A DNA stretch of 64,000 nucleotides from assembly GCA_964432595.1 (NCBI GenBank), contig CAYSOF010000008.1:186001-250000 (forward strand), read 5' to 3'. A model generated the notes under the pieces. That model made no database searches and had not been told where the DNA came from. It worked only from the letters and a program-made list of their open reading frames with translations. The DNA is from DASYLJ01 sp964432595. Lineage in GTDB: Bacteria; Desulfobacterota; Binatia; DP-6. The translations under genes and the position numbers were made by a program. This document shows positions 26,120 to 35,517 of the stretch, piece after piece. Each line of letters starts with the position of its first letter. Position 1 is the first letter of the stretch.

Positions 26120-27936
26120 CCGAACGCGCGCCAGATCCCCCACAAGGCCAGCACGACGCATCCGAACGCGATGACGGTTGGCAGGATCCACTGCTTCATC
26201 GCGTAGAAGAACCCGCGGTAGCCGCGCGACGTGCGGAGCTTGTAGAGCGCCGTCGTCGTCGCATCCTTCGCTGACGCACCCGCGACGGGATGCCAGATGC
26301 GCCGCATCTCGTCGTCGATCGCGGTCTCGAGACGGCTCCCGAACGCGACCAGGGCTCCGATGACGAGCACGCCGCCGAGGAAGTGGAACGGCCACGTCGC
26401 GAACGCGTCGGTCCACGTGGACGCGAGCTTCGGCAAGAGGTACTCGCCCGCGAGCCGGATCGTCGAGCTCAGCATGCCGAGGTTCGCGGGAGCGACCGGA
26501 CGGCCGTCGTCGTTGATCCACGGCAACGCCACGAGATACAGCGACGCGAGGACGGTCGCGAAGTAGACGACCCGTCGACCCCAGACCCGGTTCCACACCC
26601 GCTCCTGCGCCTTCGCCCGCTGCGCGTCGTCGTGGCGTTCGACCCGACCGTCGCGCGTCGTCGTGCGATACGCGGCCGGCAAGACGATCGGCGCGTAGCC
26701 GTCGTTTCCCGAGTAGATGCGTTCGAAGACGCTCTCGTGGATCATCGGCGGCAGTGGCACGACGGCGTCGGTGGACGGCAGCGACCCGAGCATCCGCCGT
26801 AGGTCGTCGAGGAGCTGCGGCTTCTCGATGTGCGCCTCGAGCTGATCCTCGATCTTCCGCGGCTTGTATCGATAGTAGCCGCCGACCAGCCCGCGTCGCG
26901 AGTCGTTCACCTTGTCGGTGTTCGCGGCAAGGCGCGCGATGCGCATGCGCTCCGCCGGGTCGACGCGCAGACCGTAAGGCACCGCGCGGTCGATCATCCA
27001 CTGCAGCGCCTCGTACGACAGCCCGTCCTGCGCGTAGCCCCCGCCGACGTCCGAGTGCATGCCGGCGAACCACACCTGGCTCAGCCGCTGGCGATCGATG
27101 TCCGGCACGTCGGGCCCGGGATCCGTCCAGCCCTCGTACATCGGACGCTTGTCGGTCGCGCCGTGAACCTCCGCTTCGTCCCACAGCACCGGATGGAAGG
27201 CGTTGCGCTCGTCGTCGAGCGCGAGCGCGTGGCAGGCACGCTGGATCTTGCCGGACATCGTCCGGTCGGGCATCGACAACGGCCAGAACCACTGGTCGAT
27301 CGCCCGGGTGACCTCCTCGATCGGTCCGCCGTAGGCGGCGACGGTATCCCAGACGCCGACGAACCGTATCTCGGGAACGTCGACGAGCGTCGGCGGCGAT
27401 TGGACACGTCCGATCACCGCGTCCCGCAGGTTGCGCAGCACGGTGACGAGTCCTCCGGTCGTGTTGAAGTTCCTGCGGAACTTCCGATACGCCGCCGACG
27501 CATCACGCGCGAGACGCGCTTCGTCCCGGCCGTTCACGACCACGCCTTCCCGCGCAATCAGCCCGGCGAGCACGCGCGCGGTGAACGCACCGCGGCTGAA
27601 GCCGAAGCAGTAGATATGATCGCCGGGCTCGTAGTTGCGGCAGAGGAACCGATAGAGGTCGAGCACGTTCCGTCGCAGCCCGACGCCGAACAAGCCGCCG
27701 AGGGCGGCGAGCGGGCGGAACGACGACGTGCCGACGCCGTCGTCGTAGTACGCGACCTGCAGCGCCGGATCGCTGCGGTCGAGCGCCTCGTACAGACGGA
27801 ACACGTTCGTCTTGAACAGCTTCGCGGCGCTGTTCCCCGTGCCGTCGGACAGCAGGACGATGTTTTTCGGCACGCCGTCTAGCAAACGCCGGACCCGTCG
27901 CCGGATCGGGCGCGCACGCCACCAATGCCGCATCAT
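26116..27936 (-). CDS. DUF2235 alpha/beta hydrolase with C-terminal membrane segments
   Basis: A 606-residue protein. NIVLLSDGTGNSAAKLFKTN and the nucleophile elbow IYCFGFSRGAFTAR define the DUF2235 (Tle1-type phospholipase-like) domain. The acid/histidine region is FVGVWDTVAAYGG and WFAGMHSDVGGGY. From about residue 440 come several hydrophobic segments (VVYFATVLASLYLVALPW, then FHFLGGVLVIGALVAFG, and TVIAFGCVVLALWGIW), so it is anchored in the membrane. There are no T6SS genes nearby, so an effector role is not supported; membrane-lipid hydrolysis is possible. Two adjacent ATGs (27936, 27933) may start it, just after a pair of hairpins. Confidence 0.85.
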   Translation of the reverse strand: MMRHWWRARPIRRRVRRLLDGVPKNIVLLSDGTGNSAAKLFKTNVFRLYEALDRSDPALQVAYYDDGVGTSSFRPLAALGGLFGVGLRRNVLDLYRFLCRNYEPGDHIYCFGFSRGAFTARVLAGLIAREGVVVNGRDEARLARDASAAYRKFRRNFNTTGGLVTVLRNLRDAVIGRVQSPPTLVDVPEIRFVGVWDTVAAYGGPIEEVTRAIDQWFWPLSMPDRTMSGKIQRACHALALDDERNAFHPVLWDEAEVHGATDKRPMYEGWTDPGPDVPDIDRQRLSQVWFAGMHSDVGGGYAQDGLSYEALQWMIDRAVPYGLRVDPAERMRIARLAANTDKVNDSRRGLVGGYYRYKPRKIEDQLEAHIEKPQLLDDLRRMLGSLPSTDAVVPLPPMIHESVFERIYSGNDGYAPIVLPAAYRTTTRDGRVERHDDAQRAKAQERVWNRVWGRRVVYFATVLASLYLVALPWINDDGRPVAPANLGMLSSTIRLAGEYLLPKLASTWTDAFATWPFHFLGGVLVIGALVAFGSRLETAIDDEMRRIWHPVAGASAKDATTTALYKLRTSRGYRGFFYAMKQWILPTVIAFGCVVLALWGIWRAFG

Positions 27937-27940
27937 CGTG

Positions 27941-27975
27941 CCGGGATCCCGGACGAACGTCCGGAATCCCGGACG
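27941..27975. repeat. Two adjacent palindromes in the GH116-DUF2235 gap
   Basis: The perfect palindrome CCGGGATCCCGG (27941-27952) lies next to CGTCCGG-AATC-CCGGACG (27958-27975). They fill the 42-base gap between the GH116-like stop and the DUF2235 start, both on the minus strand. They could attenuate readthrough or bind a regulator; no U-run is present. Confidence 0.4.
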
Positions 27976-27978
27976 TCG

Positions 27979-30414
27979 TCAGGCGGGCACGCGCAGCCGC
28001 GTGCCGGGCACGAGCGCGGTCGGCCCCACGACGTGCGGTCCGACGCGATCGATCGTCACCGGCGTGCCGAAGCTCCGCACGACCTCGAGGCGGGTCTCAC
28101 CCGCCGCCGGGTCGTGGTCGCACACGGCCCAGAACGACGGGAAGAACACCGGACAACGCAGCCGTCCCACCGGCGCGAGCCGCAGCGTTCCTCCGGGCAC
28201 GTCGAGCGCCGCACCCGTCAGCGCGGCGAGCACCGCCCACGCCACGGGATGGGTCATGTAGACCGACTCGTCGTTCCCGCGCAGCCCGCCGCTCCACGCG
28301 AAGCCGTCGCCCCACAGGCGGTCGTAGAACCGGCGCAACGTCTCGAGCCCGGCGTCGACCTCGCCGACGGAGAGCTGCAGGCACGCCTGGTAGGAGACGA
28401 CCTGCCAGACGTACGTGAACTCCTCGCGCTTCGGCAGGCCCGCGCGGAACGGATGGTCGACCGCCGTCCCGTCGAACGTCGCCTCCGATCGTGGCAGGCC
28501 GCCGGCGGCGGGCTCGACCAGCACGCGATGCTGGTGCCGCAGGTGGCTGCGGACGCGCTCGACGTCGAGCACGGAATCGAAGCCCGCCCAGCGCACGGCC
28601 CACTCGCCGGCCAGCGCGGCCGTGAAGATGGTGTCCTTCTCCTTCGTGCTGCGGAAGAAGCCGCGCGGGTCCCACAGGTCGTCGTCGATGCGCCGCGCGC
28701 AGCGGTCGAAGCGTGCCTGCCACTCGTCGCACAGCTCCGGCGACCGCGCCGCACCGAGTGTCAGCATGGTCCGCAGCGTCGCGAGGTAGAGCGTCGCCGA
28801 GTAGATGAACGCGCCCGGGAAGTCCCAGACGTCGTACGTGGTTCCACCCTCCGGCACGCCGTGCGGCGCGATCGACGCGAGGTAGTCGAGGCCGCGCACC
28901 ATCGCCGGCCAGAAGCGGTCGAGGACGTCGTCCCTGCCCGTCACGCGATGGGCGCGGCCGGCCTGGAGGATCAGCGACATCGTCAGGTCGGTCCACTCCT
29001 TGGCCGGCAGGAAGTCCTTGATGAACATCGGCCAGCCGTACGGAACGTCGGTGGTGCCGAGGCCGAGGTCGCAATTGCCGTTGCCGTGCGGGATCGCGCC
29101 GCGCGCGTCCGCGAGACGACGGAACTCGTCGAGCTCCGTCAGGTCGAGCTCGGGGAAGAACGTCGCCGAATACGGATGCGACGACAGGCGCTGGTCGTTG
29201 GTGCCGGTGAGGCCGCCCATCGGCCAGTGCCAGTCCATGCCCTCGAGCGTGTAGAGGCGGCCGTTCGCCGGCACGACGGTGTTGCAGAGCAGCGAGTCGA
29301 TCGAGTTGCGCACCGCACGCACCAGCCAGCGCGGCAGCGACGACGCGTCGAGCAGCGCGCCGGTCTCGGCCGACGCGGCGTCGAGCCTGACGCGCTCGTC
29401 GAGCACGTGGGCGGCGACGGCGTCGATGCCGGCGAAGAACGTCTCGTAGACGTGCCCGACGCGCGTGCCGTCGTGCGGGCCCACGCCGCGATGCCGCGGC
29501 AGCGACGGCTCGGTGACGTGGTCCGCCGTCCACCACGCCAGGACGAACACGACCTCGCGCGCCGCATGCGGCGGAACGGTCGTGGCGGCGGCGACGGCGG
29601 CGGACGGCCGCTCGCCGCCCTGTCGTCCGGGACGCAGGCGGCCGTCGCGCGCGAAGTCGGCGAGCACCGTCGCCGACGACGCGGCGGCGTCCCATCCGTC
29701 GCAGACGGTCACGTCCGGGCCGGTGTCGGCGAGCAGCAGGTACTCGCCCAGCACGCCGCGACGGTGCGAGCGCGCATCCCACGTCTGATCGGTGCGGAAG
29801 CGCACGCCGCGCCGGCCGCCGGCGGTCGTCCGCTCCTGCCGGTTGCCCGCGACGTCGGCGTAGACGATGCGCTGGTGCACGCCGCGCATCTCCTGCTCGG
29901 GCCCGAGCTCCACGCCGAGATGGCCGGTGCCGCCGCGGCCGAGGAGGTTCTCGAACGAGAACAGCACCGACGCCTCCACCGCGACGTCGCCGGGATTCGT
30001 CAGCACGAAGCGGAAGACCGCGGCGGGCAGCGTCGAGTCCTGCAGGTCGTGCGGAACGTGCGGCGTGAACCCGTGCAGCGCGACGGCCAGGGGCAGGTCG
30101 TCGTCGTCGTAAGCCAGCGTGAACGACGGCAGCATGCCCGCGAACGTCGTCCCGCGGACGGTCGCGACGTCGGCCCAGGGCGACGTCCGTTGCAGGAGCA
30201 CGCAGCGGGTGTCGTCGCCGCGCCGGGTCCACAGCGCATGGAACGCGCCGCGGACGTCGCGGATCGGGCACATCCAGTTGTTGTTCAGTCGCAGCTCGCC
30301 GAACCCACCGTCGGTCGCGACGCTGAAGCCGCCCGCGCCGATGCCGCCCATCGGGAACCCGCGCGCGACGCGGGTGTCGACGTACGTGCCGCGCTCGCGA
30401 TCGAAGCCCTGCAT
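27979..30414 (-). CDS. GH116-like glucosidase (GBA2-type, DUF608)
   Basis: An 811-residue protein without a signal peptide. The N-terminal beta domain begins FPMGGIGAGGFSVATDGGFG, matching GBA2-type glucosylceramidases. The C-terminal alpha6/alpha6-barrel has EGMDWHWPMGGLTG, GAIPHGNGNCDLG, GGTTYDVWDFPGAFIYSATL and EFTYVWQVVSYQACLQL, in the order expected for GH116. The aspartate of TYDVWD is a candidate catalytic residue; I cannot fix both residues from sequence alone. The start at 30414 (MQGFDRERGTYV) is chosen over 30474 because an 18-base-spaced promoter ends 6 bases before it. It would remove beta-glucose or xylose from a lipid or small glycoside. Confidence 0.82.
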   Translation of the reverse strand: MQGFDRERGTYVDTRVARGFPMGGIGAGGFSVATDGGFGELRLNNNWMCPIRDVRGAFHALWTRRGDDTRCVLLQRTSPWADVATVRGTTFAGMLPSFTLAYDDDDLPLAVALHGFTPHVPHDLQDSTLPAAVFRFVLTNPGDVAVEASVLFSFENLLGRGGTGHLGVELGPEQEMRGVHQRIVYADVAGNRQERTTAGGRRGVRFRTDQTWDARSHRRGVLGEYLLLADTGPDVTVCDGWDAAASSATVLADFARDGRLRPGRQGGERPSAAVAAATTVPPHAAREVVFVLAWWTADHVTEPSLPRHRGVGPHDGTRVGHVYETFFAGIDAVAAHVLDERVRLDAASAETGALLDASSLPRWLVRAVRNSIDSLLCNTVVPANGRLYTLEGMDWHWPMGGLTGTNDQRLSSHPYSATFFPELDLTELDEFRRLADARGAIPHGNGNCDLGLGTTDVPYGWPMFIKDFLPAKEWTDLTMSLILQAGRAHRVTGRDDVLDRFWPAMVRGLDYLASIAPHGVPEGGTTYDVWDFPGAFIYSATLYLATLRTMLTLGAARSPELCDEWQARFDRCARRIDDDLWDPRGFFRSTKEKDTIFTAALAGEWAVRWAGFDSVLDVERVRSHLRHQHRVLVEPAAGGLPRSEATFDGTAVDHPFRAGLPKREEFTYVWQVVSYQACLQLSVGEVDAGLETLRRFYDRLWGDGFAWSGGLRGNDESVYMTHPVAWAVLAALTGAALDVPGGTLRLAPVGRLRCPVFFPSFWAVCDHDPAAGETRLEVVRSFGTPVTIDRVGPHVVGPTALVPGTRLRVPA

Positions 30415-30420
30415 CGATGC

Positions 30421-30450
30421 CGCGTAGCCTCCGGCCCGCGACGGCGTCAA
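30421..30450 (-). promoter_or_regulatory. Leaderless-type promoter for the GH116-like gene
   Basis: Minus strand: TTGACG, 18 bases, TACGCG, then 6 bases to the ATG at 30414. Confidence 0.5.
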
Positions 30451-30555
30451 GCCGGTACGGCGGTTGCTAGGCATGCTGCGGTGGAGTGGGTGGAAGCTCC
30501 GGGGCGTCGTGTCGTCGTGCCGGCCGAGTCAGTGCGCTGACACGAGGACGAGCCG

Positions 30556-32358
30556 ATGACGCGCGCGCCGGTGCGCCGCGTGTCCGTCGTCATCGTCGCG
30601 CGCGAGGCGACGCCCGCCCTGTTGGCGTGCATCGAACGCGTGCGGCGTCACACGCCGTCGCCCGCGGAGGTCCTGGTCATCGACCATGGACCCGCCGACG
30701 GCTTCGCCCATCGGCTGGCGACGCTCACCGATTCGGACGGACGCGTACCCGTCCGCGTGCTGCGCGCTGCCGAGAAGGTGAGCTTCGCCGCTGCCGCGAA
30801 TCAGGGCATCCGTGCGGCGCGCGGCCGCTGGGTCGTGCTGCTCGGCGCGGACACGCTGGTCACGCCGGGATGGAGCGCCGGCCTGCTCACGCGCACCCGC
30901 GACACCCGCGTCGGCCTCGTCGGACCGGTCACCAACGGCGCCGCCGGCGGCCCGCAGACGATCGGCGCCACGCCCGCGTACGACGGCCCCTCGGCGCTCG
31001 ACGCGTTCGCCGCGCGCTGGGCCGGCGCACATCGCGGCGAGTTCCGTCGCGTCACGCGGCTGGGCGGCGGCTGCGTACTGATCCGTCGCGCAATGCTCGA
31101 TCGGATCGGTCCGCTGGACGAACGATCGGCCAGGCCCGTCGAGGAACTCTGCGAGCGGGCGCTCGGATCCGGCTGGAGCATCGTCCTGTCGCGCGAGGTC
31201 TTCGTGCACCGCGACGCCGCGCGCGTGACGCGTGCGGCCACAGACGTCCGGCGGCCGCGCATCGCGCTCCACTTCGCGCCGCGTCCGGTCGCGGCGGCGT
31301 CGAGCGGACGGCCGCGGCTCTCGCTCTGCGTGATCGCACGCGACGAGGCGAAGGTCCTCGGACGCTGCCTCGCGAGCGCACGGTCGGCCGTCGACGAGAT
31401 CGTCGTCGTCGACACCGGCTCCACCGACGACACGCGCGAGATCGCGCGCGCGCACGGCGCCGTCGTGGTCGATCGGCCCTGGGACGACGACTTCTCGGCC
31501 GCGCGCAACGCCGCGCTCGACGTGGCACGCGGCGACTGGATCCTGAGCCTCGACGCCGACGAGGAGCTGCCGGCGCGCACGGCCGCGCAGCTGCGCGTCA
31601 CGTGCACCGAGACGTCGGCGCCGGCGCTGCGCATGCCCGTCGAGACGCTCGGCGCCGGCGGGGCCGTCGACAGCGTCCAGTGCGCCGTCCGTCTGTTCAC
31701 GCGGACGCCCGGGCATCGCTGGATCGGCACCGTGCACGAGCGGGTCGACAGCCTGCACGCGCTCGATGCGCCGCTCCCGATCCGCCATCACGGGTGGGCC
31801 GATCCGACCGCCCGGCGCGCGAAGCTCGCCCGCGACCACGCGCTGCTCGAGCGCACGGCCGCCGCCGGATCGACCGATCCGGCGCTGGCGCTCCACCTGG
31901 CGCAGGCCCGCCTCGCGCTCGACGACGCTCCGGGCGCGGTCCGTGCCGCCGAGGACGGGCTCCGTCGCGTCGCGCCCGAGGCCCGCTCGCTCGGGCTCCT
32001 CCTCCTCGACACGCTCGCCGCCGCGCGCTTCGCCGCGGGTCATCAGGCAGGCGCCGAGGAGGCGTGCCGCACGGCCCTGGCGCTCCGCCCCGACTGGATC
32101 GACCCGCGCCTCCTGCTCGGCCGCCTCTGTCGCGAGAGCGGACGGCTGAACGAGGCGCTCGGGCACTTCGGCCGCTTCCTCGAGGATCGCGCGCGCCTGC
32201 TCGACGATCCGACCTGGCCCGTCCGCCTGCCGCGGCTGCGCGCGCTCGGTGCCGAGGCCGAAGCGCGCACGGAGCTGGCGTTGGTGCACGCCACGCTACA
32301 CGGAGCGGGTCGCGCGGCGCGCGGCGGCGACGGCCTGCAGTGGGGAGTCCGGCCATGA
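30556..32358 (+). CDS. Tandem family-2 glycosyltransferase with TPR tail
   Basis: A 600-residue protein with two GT-A domains. The first (about 8-235) reads SVVIVAREATPALLACIERV and WVVLLGADTLVTPGW, where GAD replaces a DxD. The second (about 255-450) has SLCVIARDEAKVLGRCLAS, VVVDTGSTDDTREIARAHGA and SLDADEEL, a complete WaaE/SunS-like GT2 core. Residues about 450-590 form TPR-like helices. The weak acidic motif in the first domain suggests that it may be inactive or may recognise the acceptor. The next gene, a TPR protein, starts in its stop codon (ATGA). Together they could glycosylate a protein or envelope component; the acceptor is unknown. Confidence 0.85.
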   Translation: MTRAPVRRVSVVIVAREATPALLACIERVRRHTPSPAEVLVIDHGPADGFAHRLATLTDSDGRVPVRVLRAAEKVSFAAAANQGIRAARGRWVVLLGADTLVTPGWSAGLLTRTRDTRVGLVGPVTNGAAGGPQTIGATPAYDGPSALDAFAARWAGAHRGEFRRVTRLGGGCVLIRRAMLDRIGPLDERSARPVEELCERALGSGWSIVLSREVFVHRDAARVTRAATDVRRPRIALHFAPRPVAAASSGRPRLSLCVIARDEAKVLGRCLASARSAVDEIVVVDTGSTDDTREIARAHGAVVVDRPWDDDFSAARNAALDVARGDWILSLDADEELPARTAAQLRVTCTETSAPALRMPVETLGAGGAVDSVQCAVRLFTRTPGHRWIGTVHERVDSLHALDAPLPIRHHGWADPTARRAKLARDHALLERTAAAGSTDPALALHLAQARLALDDAPGAVRAAEDGLRRVAPEARSLGLLLLDTLAAARFAAGHQAGAEEACRTALALRPDWIDPRLLLGRLCRESGRLNEALGHFGRFLEDRARLLDDPTWPVRLPRLRALGAEAEARTELALVHATLHGAGRAARGGDGLQWGVRP

Positions 32359-33230
32359 ACGACGTCACCGTGCTGCTCGCCCGCGGCGAGGAGCTGCTCG
32401 AGCGGGGCGACACGGCCGCAGCGCGCGACGCCTTCGAGCAGATCCTCACGGTCGCCCCGTCGCACGTCCGCGCTCGCCACGGGATCGGGCTCTGCCTGGA
32501 AGCCGAGCATCGCGACGACGAGGCGCTCGCCGTGTACGAGGCGACCCTCCGCACGGCGCCCGGCGATCCCGGCCTCGCGTTCTCGACGGGCTCGCTCTGC
32601 CATCGCCTGGGGCTGCTCGCCGAAGCGGAGACGCACTACGCGACGGTCCTGGCGGCGGTCCCCGACCATCTGCTGGCACTGGCCAACGTGGCGACGCTGC
32701 ACCTCGGCCGCGGCGAGCTCGTCGACGCGCGGCTGTGGCTCGAGCGCGCGCTCCGCACCGCACCCGACAACGTCGTCCTGCGACAGCGCCTCGCCGGCGT
32801 GCTCGAGCGGCAGGGCGACGACCTGGCGCTCCAGCACTGCCTCGAGGACGGCATCACGCTGTCGCCCGACAGCGTGCAGCTGCACTACCGGCTGGCGCTC
32901 TTCCTGCTGGTGCGCGGCGACGTCGAGCGCGCCCGGACCGTCTTCCTCCGCGTCACCGCGCTCGACCCGAGCTGCTTCGAAGCGCACTACCGGGTCGGCC
33001 AGATCCACCTCGCGAGCGGCCGTCCCGCCGACGCCGCGACCCATCTGGCGCGCGCCTGCGAGCTGCGGCCGGAGAGCCCGGGGGCCGAGACCGATCTCGG
33101 CGTCGCGCACCTGCGGCTCGGGAACCTGGCCGCCGCGCGCGAGTGCTTCGAGACGGCGTTGGTCGCGCGTCCGACCTACGCGCCTGCGCGCCAGAACCTG
33201 GCGGCGTTGCGGATCGGCGGCGATCGGTAG
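32355..33230 (+). CDS. Tetratricopeptide-repeat protein
   Basis: A 291-residue protein made almost wholly of eight TPR units, from ARGEELLERGDTAAARDAFE through AGVLERQGDD to LRLGNLAAARECFETALV. There is no signal peptide. It overlaps the glycosyltransferase stop by four bases, and the glycosyltransferase itself ends in TPR-like repeats. So it is probably a scaffold or acceptor-recognition partner, as in OGT-like systems, although that comparison is inference. Confidence 0.85.
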   Translation: MNDVTVLLARGEELLERGDTAAARDAFEQILTVAPSHVRARHGIGLCLEAEHRDDEALAVYEATLRTAPGDPGLAFSTGSLCHRLGLLAEAETHYATVLAAVPDHLLALANVATLHLGRGELVDARLWLERALRTAPDNVVLRQRLAGVLERQGDDLALQHCLEDGITLSPDSVQLHYRLALFLLVRGDVERARTVFLRVTALDPSCFEAHYRVGQIHLASGRPADAATHLARACELRPESPGAETDLGVAHLRLGNLAAARECFETALVARPTYAPARQNLAALRIGGDR

Positions 33231-33263
33231 GCGCGTCCAGCGCGCCCACCGATCGCCGATCGC

Positions 33264-34136
33264 TCACTTGTTGGACGCGAGCTCGTCGTCGATCACGGCC
33301 TTAAACTGCTCGAACGGCTGCGCGCCGACGAGCAGACGGCCGTTGATCACGAACGACGGGGTGCCGGTCACGCCGAGCGACTGGCCTTCCGCCATCTCGG
33401 CCTTCACCTGCGCCTGCGTCGCCTTGCTGTCGTAGCAGGTGTCGAACTTCGCCTTGTCGAGACCCTGATCCGCGATGAACTCCCAGGACTTCTCCTTGAC
33501 GTTCTGCGGATTGATCTCCTTCTGCTTCTCGAAATACGCGTGGTAGAGCTTCCAGTACGCGTCCGGCTTCTGCTGGAGCGCGCACTCGGCGGCGATCGCC
33601 GCGGGCTCGGCCCACGGATGGAACGCGAGCGGGAAGTGCTTGAAGTAGAACTTCACCTTGTCGCCGTATTCCTTCAGCACCTGCGTCTCGAGCGTCGTGT
33701 AGCCCTTGGTGCAGAACGGACACTGGAAGTCCGAGTACTCGACGATGGTGACCTTCGCGTCCTTCGGACCGCGGAACGGACGACCCTCGGTCTTGATCTT
33801 GGCCATGACGGCCTTCGACGGGTCGACGGTGACGTCCTCGGCGGCGGCGAAGACGACGAACTTGCCGTCGGCCGACATCGTGAACGGCACGTTCTTCACC
33901 TGCGGCGGATTGCCGATCTGGAGGACGCCTTCCTTCGCGCCCTTGATGCCGGCGGAATCCTTGAGGCCCGTGACCGCGACGTTCTGCGCCGGAGGGACGT
34001 TGGCCTTCTTGCGATAGTACTTGATGAGCTGGTCGGTCCCCGGCGCCGATGCGGCGGTGGGTTGGGCCAGGAGCGACGTGGCCGCCGCCAGCACGGTCAG
34101 CGCGGCGGTCGGAGCGATCAGGCGAAGCACACGCAT
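33264..34136 (-). CDS. Periplasmic DsbA/DsbG-type thiol:disulfide protein
   Basis: A 290-residue protein with a signal peptide (to about residue 30). Residues 30-110 are an N-terminal extension with DQLIKYYRKKANVPPAQNV, like those of DsbC/DsbG or BdbD-type proteins. The thioredoxin domain starts VTIVEYSDFQCPFCTKGY (CPFC active site) and has the cis-proline loop GVTGTPSFVINGR. It oxidises or isomerises disulfides in the periplasm, useful for the Cys-rich secreted proteins of this window. A TTATGG lies 10 bases before the ATG, so the transcript leader is probably very short. Confidence 0.88.
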   Translation of the reverse strand: MRVLRLIAPTAALTVLAAATSLLAQPTAASAPGTDQLIKYYRKKANVPPAQNVAVTGLKDSAGIKGAKEGVLQIGNPPQVKNVPFTMSADGKFVVFAAAEDVTVDPSKAVMAKIKTEGRPFRGPKDAKVTIVEYSDFQCPFCTKGYTTLETQVLKEYGDKVKFYFKHFPLAFHPWAEPAAIAAECALQQKPDAYWKLYHAYFEKQKEINPQNVKEKSWEFIADQGLDKAKFDTCYDSKATQAQVKAEMAEGQSLGVTGTPSFVINGRLLVGAQPFEQFKAVIDDELASNK

Positions 34137-34205
34137 CGAGACACCCCCATAAGGTTTGGCGTTTCACGCTGCCCGCGTTTCCCCCGGGGGTCAAGCGAGG
34201 CGACC

Positions 34206-34234
34206 TTGAACGCCTGACGATGCGGCGCTAGCTT
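34206..34234 (+). promoter_or_regulatory. Leaderless-type promoter for 34241 gene
   Basis: TTGAAC, 17 bases, TAGCTT, then 6 bases to the GTG at 34241. Confidence 0.5.
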
Positions 34235-34240
34235 CCCGGC

Positions 34241-34687
34241 GTGCTGCGACGCGCGCTGGCCCCCTGGGCCGTCACTCTCGTCCTCGCCACGCTGGCCGTG
34301 GCCGGTCTCACACCCGAGCTGACGAAAGCCCTCGACGACGCCAAGTACGTCTACGTCCAGTCGGAGCGGAAGTCGGGGGACCTCGGGAAGCCGGCCGAGA
34401 TCTGGTTCTTCGTCGAGAAAGGTGTGGTCTACGTCGGCACGCGGCCGACGTCGTACCGCGTGCGGCGCATCCAGGCCGGGCGGACGAAGGCGCGGATCGC
34501 CGTCGGCGCGACGAACGGTCCCGCGTTCGACGCCACGGGGGCGCTCGTGAAGGACAAGGCGCTCGAGGAGCGGATGATGGCCGCCTTCGCGACGAAGTAT
34601 CCCGACGGCTGGGCCCGCTACGCGGACGGCTTCCGCGAGGGCTTCAAGAACGGCGACCGCGTGCTGGTCGCCTACACGCCGCGCTGA
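34241..34687 (+). CDS. Small secreted or anchored split-barrel-like protein
   Basis: A 148-residue protein with an N-terminal hydrophobic segment (ALAPWAVTLVLATLAVAG). The rest reads AKYVYVQSERKSGDLGKPAEIW, then FFVEKGVVYVGTRPTSYRVRRI and ARIAVGATNGPAF. This pattern of beta-strands resembles pyridoxamine-phosphate-oxidase-like and DUF2255 proteins, which bind flavin, but those are usually cytoplasmic. GTG start placed by its promoter. An SDR gene begins 5 bases after its stop. Confidence 0.6.
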   Translation: MLRRALAPWAVTLVLATLAVAGLTPELTKALDDAKYVYVQSERKSGDLGKPAEIWFFVEKGVVYVGTRPTSYRVRRIQAGRTKARIAVGATNGPAFDATGALVKDKALEERMMAAFATKYPDGWARYADGFREGFKNGDRVLVAYTPR

Positions 34688-34692
34688 GCGCC

Positions 34693-35517
34693 GTGGATCC
34701 CTCCAGCGCGTCGCTCGCGGGCCGCACGGCCGTCGTGACCGGCGCGGGCGCCGGCATCGGCAAGGGCATCGCGCGCGGCTTCGCGGCGTTCGGCGCACGC
34801 GTCGCCGTCCTCGAGCGGAACGCCGAGACGGCCGAGCGCACCGCCGGCGAGATCGGCACGGCCGGCGGCGAGGCGCTGGCGGTCCCGGTCGACGTCCGCG
34901 ACGGCGCCGCGCTCGCCCAAGCGATCGACACCGTCGTCGCCCGCCTGGGCGAGGTCGACGTGCTCGTGAACAACGTCGGCGGCACGTTCGCCTCGGCGTT
35001 CGTCGACTCGAGCGAGACGGGATGGGACGCGCTCCTGCGCGCGAACCTCGGCACCGTGCTGCGCGGCACGCAGCTCGTCGCGCGGCGGCTCGTCGCCGCC
35101 GGACGCGGCGGCAGCATCGTCAACGTGGTGTCGATCGAGGCGACGCGCGCCGCACCGTCGTTCGCCGTCTACGCGGCGGCGAAGGCGGCCGTCGTCAACT
35201 TCACCCGCACGACCGCCGTGGAGCTCGCGCCGCACGGCATCCGCGTCAACGCGCTGGCGCCGGACATCTGCCTCACCGAGGGGCTCGAAGCGCTCGTGCC
35301 CGAGGCCGAACGCGAGCGCTGGAAGCACATCGTGCCGCTCGGCCGCGCAGGCATGCCGGACGACCTGGCCGGGGCGGCCGTGTTCCTCGCGTCGGACCTG
35401 TCGCGCTACGTGACCGGCGTGACCCTCCACGTCGACGGCGGCACGCACGCGGCCGGCGGCTGGTATCGCGACCCGGACGACGACGCATGGGTGCTCGGGC
35501 CGCCGCGGCGACGTTGA
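34693..35517 (+). CDS. Short-chain dehydrogenase/reductase
   Basis: A 274-residue classical SDR: TAVVTGAGAGIGKGIARGF cofactor loop, NNVGG in place of NNAG, serine in VNVVSIEATRAA, and YAAAK as the Tyr-x3-Lys. SRYVTGVTLHVDGGTHAAGG is followed by a 20-residue acidic tail ending VLGPPRRR. The GTG at 34693 lies 5 bases after the previous stop, so the two genes are probably co-transcribed. Substrate unknown. Confidence 0.87.
   Translation: MDPSSASLAGRTAVVTGAGAGIGKGIARGFAAFGARVAVLERNAETAERTAGEIGTAGGEALAVPVDVRDGAALAQAIDTVVARLGEVDVLVNNVGGTFASAFVDSSETGWDALLRANLGTVLRGTQLVARRLVAAGRGGSIVNVVSIEATRAAPSFAVYAAAKAAVVNFTRTTAVELAPHGIRVNALAPDICLTEGLEALVPEAERERWKHIVPLGRAGMPDDLAGAAVFLASDLSRYVTGVTLHVDGGTHAAGGWYRDPDDDAWVLGPPRRR

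Noticed and set aside
26116..27936. DUF2235 protein as a type VI secretion effector
   Set aside because: No VgrG, Hcp, immunity or other T6SS gene is nearby and the protein has membrane segments; the domain alone does not justify it.
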